25,781 bases of DNA from a virus, in IMG/VR virus record IMGVR_UViG_3300025107_000099, positions 1 through 25,781 of that record; one strand, written 5' to 3'. Shown here piece by piece: positions 22,028 to 25,781 of the stretch. Position numbers and translations under genes: made by a program. Every line of letters starts with the position of its first letter. Position 1 is the stretch's first letter. The notes below the pieces were generated by a model. That model worked only from the letters and a program-made list of their open reading frames with translations, was not told the origin of the DNA and made no database searches.

Positions 22028-25023
22028 TTGTTCCCCTCAATAAGTTTGAATATCATTCTTATTTGATTATTTATATTTTCTATCAATGCTTGCTTTTTAC
22101 TTTCAAGTATCATCGCTCTTTTACGTACCTTTTCATTTACTAAGTTAGTATTAATCTGTCTAATATGTTGAGCTGATTCTGTTATATTCCTATGAATTTC
22201 TTCCTCAAATTTATTACTTAAATCAAGCGGATATATCAATATTTGATTCAGAATTGATGTTCCTCTAGAATAGAACCCATTTTCAAAAGGACTGCCTAAG
22301 TCTCTTACTAATTCTTCTATTATTTCAGAATTTAACCATGCTTGAATATACTCCAAACTGTATGGACTACAATCTTTTACAGCTATAGCACAATAGCCTG
22401 CTGTTCCACCAGAAGCTATAAGCATATTATCTTCATCAATACAATACATTGGAGTGTCACTCAAAATTCGTACAATTATCTTTGTACGACTATTGAAAGA
22501 AGTCAATGCTTGAGTACGTCCATATTGGTACCAAGTATCGTGAGTACTATTTGGAACATCTCTAGTTCCAATTGTAGGATCTATTTGTTTTGGCACCAAT
22601 AAACTATAACAATCCATCAAGTATTCCCATGTTTTTGGATACATTTCAATCATTACACTCTTTTCGATCAAATTGCCACTTAGATCATATGGAAAAATAA
22701 TAAATTTGTCAGTAGACAATTTATCATATGTTGTAAAGCCTTTTTGATTACGCAAAGTAGGTTTAAAATAAGGTCTAAGGATCGATTTTTCGATATGATA
22801 TGTTTTCTTATTTCGGACCACTGATATAAGGCTGTCATTCTGATCACATATTTCAGATTGAGAGAACCAATATATAGGTTTCGGTCTTTCCGCTGATGTT
22901 TGAATTCCGTTAAAAATATCAACATAATTTATGATGCTCTTCATACAATGATTATATGCTTCTTTAAATGCTACAGAGTGTAAGCTCCATGCATCATTAG
23001 CAATGTTTTCCACACTGATTTCACCAGATAGTAGCACTTTACTAAGTAGTAAATCATCAAGATTGCTAACTTTGTTATATTTAAGTGTTGAATTATCAAC
23101 TTTCTTTTTTGAGGCAAAGAATAGCGATGTATATGTTGTCTTGTCCTCAAAAAGCTGTGTATCACCAAAATCAAACACTTCGATGCTCGATAACTCAGAT
23201 ACAAGTATTTCTCTTAACATAATACCCGAGTTTATTTTCATAAATTTGTTTGGAATTATAAAACCCAAGACACCATTGTCTCTCAACAAATGAATTGATC
23301 TTTCAACAAACAAAAAGTATTTGTCAAACTGCTTGTATGCCGCCTGATAATTTTGTTTGTAGTACTCAATTTCTATTGGACTTAATAGTTTATACATTCC
23401 CTCTGTATTGACATAGGGTGGGTTACCAACTATTACATCGAATCCAGAAAAATCATTAAACTTGGTCCAACTAAACGGAACAATTGAGAATTCATCCTGT
23501 GAGGTAATAGAATCATTATCGAACACATTAGTATTAACCAGTGAATTCCCAAATAAAATATTATTATCAAGCTTTGGTAATAGTGATGTTGATTTATCAA
23601 GTGTCGCAGATGTTTCACCTTCAAGCAGCTTAATTAACAGTGAGAATTTCGATACTTCAACTGCTTGAAGGTCTATATCTACACCATACATACAGTTAAT
23701 CAATATTTTTCTTTTGTCAGCGAATGTTAATTTAGGAAAACCAGATTCAGAGAACTCAATTGAAGTCGGTTCATTTTCTTCATACCATTCAACACAGTAT
23801 TCTTGCAATTGAGAATACATCTCGACTAAAAAGACCCCTGAGCCGCAGCTTATATCAGCGAAGCGAAGTTTGACAATATCTGATGGTGTTAATCCATTCA
23901 CCTTTCTATCTAGTACGTTTTTCACAATAGTTCGTACTATTTCAATAGGAGTTGATATTATAGATTTATCAACATAGTCTTTTTTCTTCAATAAAACAAT
24001 TTCATCGGCAATGATGGATATTTTTTCAGTAATAAATAATTCGTATATTTTGCCCAATATGCTTGGTTCAATAATATTAAAAAGATATGGGCTCTCTGGA
24101 TAATATAGTTCCTTAATAATGTTATAAATTACCAAATTATTCAAATCAAACATTATTCCTTGGCCGCTAAAGATGCCTGAATTGAATCGAGCATCAGCAT
24201 CTTTGAAAAGCTCATTTAGTTTATTAAGTCCTAGATCAATATCATCAAAACTGCTTTTAAGTTGATGGTATGTAGATATGTTTCGATCCTCACATATACG
24301 CAAAAAAATGAGCTTATTAATAAACCTTTGAATTTCATCATCTAGATAATCAAGGTTTGAATACATAGCATAATTTGTGTTGACTAGGTTTTTTGCAAGC
24401 GAAACACGCCAATTATTCATTTGGTTTAAAAAGTACTTATCAATTGGGAGTATCGTTCTTGATAGTTCAAAAGAACCTTCAAGAATACTATCAAATTCAC
24501 CACTGTAGACGATGTCCTTTGATATAATGCCTTTAATCTCATCGTATCTTGTTATATACTCGGTGTAATGGAATATCTTGTATCTTGATTTGCTTACAGA
24601 GTCAGTATTTAACGGGGGTTGTTTTGTATCGTAAATTACCAAATATTCGAAATTCGTCAATATTGCAATTTTATGATTGGCGTTCCATCCGTACTTTCTT
24701 GTTTGCAATGCTGAATTATCGGAGTGTAATATATCCACCGAAGGTTTCTTTGCCTCAACGAATAATTTACTTATACCTCTTAATGTCAAAGTATAATCAG
24801 GTCTAGACATGTTCTCTTCATATTTTTCAACAACAACCTCTTTATACTGTGGTTTATTACCAATACTGTTATAAACATCCCAACCTAAAAACAAAAGTAA
24901 CTTGTCAATATACTCAAGTCTGCAGGAAGTTTCATTAAATGCGTTTAATGGATTTTTATAGTATTCAATATTTTCACTAAATCTATCGATTATAATTTGA
25001 AAATCCTCTTTTGTTATAAGCAT
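22024..25023 (-). CDS. Type IIG-like restriction and methylation protein
   Basis: A 999-residue single-chain enzyme from ATG 25021-25023, which has GAGAGGG upstream; a TTG at 25038 overlaps the leader. Residues 1-150 form a PD-(D/E)xK nuclease: SRPDYTLTLRG (Asp76) and LFVEAKKPS (Glu90, Lys92). Residues about 200-350 are a helical connector. The N6-adenine methyltransferase follows with FADISCGSGVFLVEMY (motif I, about 388-403) and VIVGNPPYVNTEG (NPPY 534-537). From about 680 is a target recognition region (IFNGIQTSAERPKPIYWFSQ), and a coiled coil ends the protein. It cleaves unmodified DNA near its site while the paired enzyme protects self DNA. No fusion break or stop is seen. Confidence 0.92.
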   Translation of the reverse strand: MLITKEDFQIIIDRFSENIEYYKNPLNAFNETSCRLEYIDKLLLFLGWDVYNSIGNKPQYKEVVVEKYEENMSRPDYTLTLRGISKLFVEAKKPSVDILHSDNSALQTRKYGWNANHKIAILTNFEYLVIYDTKQPPLNTDSVSKSRYKIFHYTEYITRYDEIKGIISKDIVYSGEFDSILEGSFELSRTILPIDKYFLNQMNNWRVSLAKNLVNTNYAMYSNLDYLDDEIQRFINKLIFLRICEDRNISTYHQLKSSFDDIDLGLNKLNELFKDADARFNSGIFSGQGIMFDLNNLVIYNIIKELYYPESPYLFNIIEPSILGKIYELFITEKISIIADEIVLLKKKDYVDKSIISTPIEIVRTIVKNVLDRKVNGLTPSDIVKLRFADISCGSGVFLVEMYSQLQEYCVEWYEENEPTSIEFSESGFPKLTFADKRKILINCMYGVDIDLQAVEVSKFSLLIKLLEGETSATLDKSTSLLPKLDNNILFGNSLVNTNVFDNDSITSQDEFSIVPFSWTKFNDFSGFDVIVGNPPYVNTEGMYKLLSPIEIEYYKQNYQAAYKQFDKYFLFVERSIHLLRDNGVLGFIIPNKFMKINSGIMLREILVSELSSIEVFDFGDTQLFEDKTTYTSLFFASKKKVDNSTLKYNKVSNLDDLLLSKVLLSGEISVENIANDAWSLHSVAFKEAYNHCMKSIINYVDIFNGIQTSAERPKPIYWFSQSEICDQNDSLISVVRNKKTYHIEKSILRPYFKPTLRNQKGFTTYDKLSTDKFIIFPYDLSGNLIEKSVMIEMYPKTWEYLMDCYSLLVPKQIDPTIGTRDVPNSTHDTWYQYGRTQALTSFNSRTKIIVRILSDTPMYCIDEDNMLIASGGTAGYCAIAVKDCSPYSLEYIQAWLNSEIIEELVRDLGSPFENGFYSRGTSILNQILIYPLDLSNKFEEEIHRNITESAQHIRQINTNLVNEKVRKRAMILESKKQALIENINNQIRMIFKLIEGNK

Positions 25024-25042
25024 GGTAAACCCTCTCAATTTC

Positions 25043-25052
25043 TACTGCAGTA
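25043..25052. promoter_or_regulatory. Palindrome TACTGCAGTA after the R-M promoter
   Basis: A perfect 10-base palindrome about 12 bases downstream of the -10, where a repressor would block transcription. Its half-sites TACTG/CAGTA are those of the cassette operator at 2217-2230, without the four-base spacer. Confidence 0.35.
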
Positions 25053-25063
25053 AATATAAACCT

Positions 25064-25072
25064 ATTATAACA
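25064..25072 (-). promoter_or_regulatory. Extended -10 promoter of the R-M operon
   Basis: Minus-strand TGTTATAAT (TGnTATAAT), about 40 bases before the type IIG start. No strong -35. It lets the restriction genes be expressed independently of phage late transcription. Confidence 0.65.
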
Positions 25073-25086
25073 TGAACAACAAGATT

Positions 25087-25485
25087 CTATCCCAAAGTTT
25101 TATACCATGATCTCACTATTTTATTAACATCAATTCTATTAGACTTGTTATGTACAACACCAGAAATCCATTCATCAAGTGTTAAAGCCTCTTTTATACC
25201 AACACTCTTCTTAAAATCATTGTATTTTAAGATAATATTTGAATATCTTTTAATCTGTTTTTCAACAAGGTCTATCTTATCCAACCAATACAACAACTCA
25301 CTATCACCTGATGAACGTGAACCAGATGATCCAATTCGATCATAAGAAACACCTTTATATCTAATAAGCTTCATATTATAGAACTCTAGTTTTTCCTGGA
25401 GTTCCTTTTCTTTTCTCATCGCTCTTCTTACATCGTCAATCCACCTGTAAAAGGGTTCGTTTAATCCACGATTCGAATGACTCAT
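25087..25485 (-). CDS. DUF1492/ArpU-like phage regulator candidate
   Basis: A 133-residue basic protein from ATG 25483-25485, ten bases after a perfect AGGAGG; a TTG upstream would lie on that site. It opens with FYRWIDDVRRAMRKEKEL coiled helices, then GVSYDRIGSSGSRSSGDSEL, resembling the SYD..G.S.G element of DUF1492/RinA/ArpU-type regulators, which activate late genes through a sigma-70 region 4-like C-terminus. That C-terminus is not obvious here: the end reads ALTLDEWISGVVHNKSNRID. The protein may be a divergent member or a shorter relative. The start lies inside the preceding gene by 50 bases. Late regulators lie just before packaging genes, which fits but for the inserted block. Confidence 0.7.
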   Translation of the reverse strand: MSHSNRGLNEPFYRWIDDVRRAMRKEKELQEKLEFYNMKLIRYKGVSYDRIGSSGSRSSGDSELLYWLDKIDLVEKQIKRYSNIILKYNDFKKSVGIKEALTLDEWISGVVHNKSNRIDVNKIVRSWYKTLG

Positions 25486-25781
25486 TGGCTGTTTTCCTCC
25501 TATGTTCAAATTGCTTTAAATTTGTTTGAACTGATTCTCTCATGAAAGCGAACTTATCTTCTATAGGTGGATTTGGGTTCTTAGAATACTTAACCACATA
25601 ATCTACCGCGGATAAGACATCTTCAAATCCATACCCATGGATTAAATCTTCAAACAAGATATTAAATTTGATGATGTCAAGAGATGACTCATCGATGTAT
25701 TTGTTTTTGATTAAAGAATTGGTAATAAAATGTAATTTAGGGAGGCCGTACGGCCCTTTATCTTCTTTATCCTCTTTATCA
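25436..25781 (-). CDS. C-terminal part of an unidentified early phage gene (cut by window edge)
   Basis: The frame is open to the right edge, so the start lies outside. A TTG at 25657 is inside this frame and is not the likely start. The visible 114 codons read DKEDKEDKGPYGLPKLHF, an acidic linker, then helices ending RKTANESFESWIKRTLLQVD. The segment EDVLSAVDYVVKYSKNPN recalls C-terminal parts of DnaD-like replisome organisers, and the early-region position agrees, but the evidence is thin. It overlaps the next gene by 50 bases. Confidence 0.6.
   Translation of the reverse strand, partial: DKEDKEDKGPYGLPKLHFITNSLIKNKYIDESSLDIIKFNILFEDLIHGYGFEDVLSAVDYVVKYSKNPNPPIEDKFAFMRESVQTNLKQFEHRRKTANESFESWIKRTLLQVD

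Noticed and set aside
17483-25072. BREX, DISARM or type I R-M system
   Set aside because: No PglZ, BrxC, DrmA/B or HsdS/HsdR genes are present; the large protein has nuclease and methylase in one chain as in type IIG.
25744-25755. Perfect 12-base palindrome GGCCGTACGGCC
   Set aside because: It lies within an open coding frame with plausible codons at the window edge and has no repeat elsewhere; reported only as a curiosity.
1-25781. CRISPR array, tRNA, rRNA, transposase, integrase or attachment site
   Set aside because: No spaced repeat array, clover-leaf gene or recombinase motif was found in either strand.

Overview
The window is an AT-rich stretch of a tailed (siphovirus-type, HK97-like) phage or prophage from a low-GC Gram-positive host (Bacillota or a relative). 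The evidence is the HK97-type packaging, head and tail gene order, strong AGGAGG-type ribosome binding sites, frequent TTG/GTG starts and TGA used as a stop (so not a Mycoplasma code). Every gene I accept is on the minus strand, so transcription runs from high to low coordinates. No integrase, lysis genes, tRNA, rRNA or CRISPR array is visible. Both ends are cut inside genes: a replication-type gene at the right edge and the tape measure gene at the left edge.

Layout in transcription order. (1) 25781-25087: the end of an unidentified early gene and a DUF1492/ArpU-like late regulator candidate. (2) 25072-17483: an inserted defence-type block. It has a type IIG-like restriction-methylation protein and an Eco57I-type adenine methyltransferase from one promoter, a terminator, then a PHP-domain/SMC-like ATPase with a small coupled partner. 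(3) 17482-17201: a degenerate gap, then a compact promoter-terminator unit predicted to make an RNA of about 70 nt. (4) 17117-12773: an HTH protein, a ParB-methyltransferase fusion, three small phage proteins (one a probable papain-like cysteine protease), a complete S-adenosylmethionine synthetase and an HNH nuclease. (5) 12759-10728: two accessory genes, an ImmA/IrrE-like metallopeptidase and a zinc-ribbon/HEPN-motif protein. (6) 10691-2283: DUF4314, small and large terminase, an accessory HNH-like gene, portal, a small protein, protease, capsid, head-tail connectors, tail tube and a frameshifted tail chaperone. (7) 2282-397: a three-gene cassette with its own promoter, operators and terminator between the tail chaperone and the tape measure gene (369-1).

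The phage core is conventional. The interest lies in the accessory units set into it. Several carry their own promoter (often an extended -10, TGnTATAAT) and/or their own hairpin terminator, the mark of 'morons' that can be expressed when the structural genes are silent. The methylation theme is strong: three DNA methyltransferase domains plus a phage-borne MetK that makes their cofactor. The best candidates for something undescribed are the PHP-ATPase next to the restriction-modification pair, the three-gene cassette in the tail cluster, the HEPN-motif protein and the small RNA unit. All functional calls are from reading motifs by eye; no database search was run.
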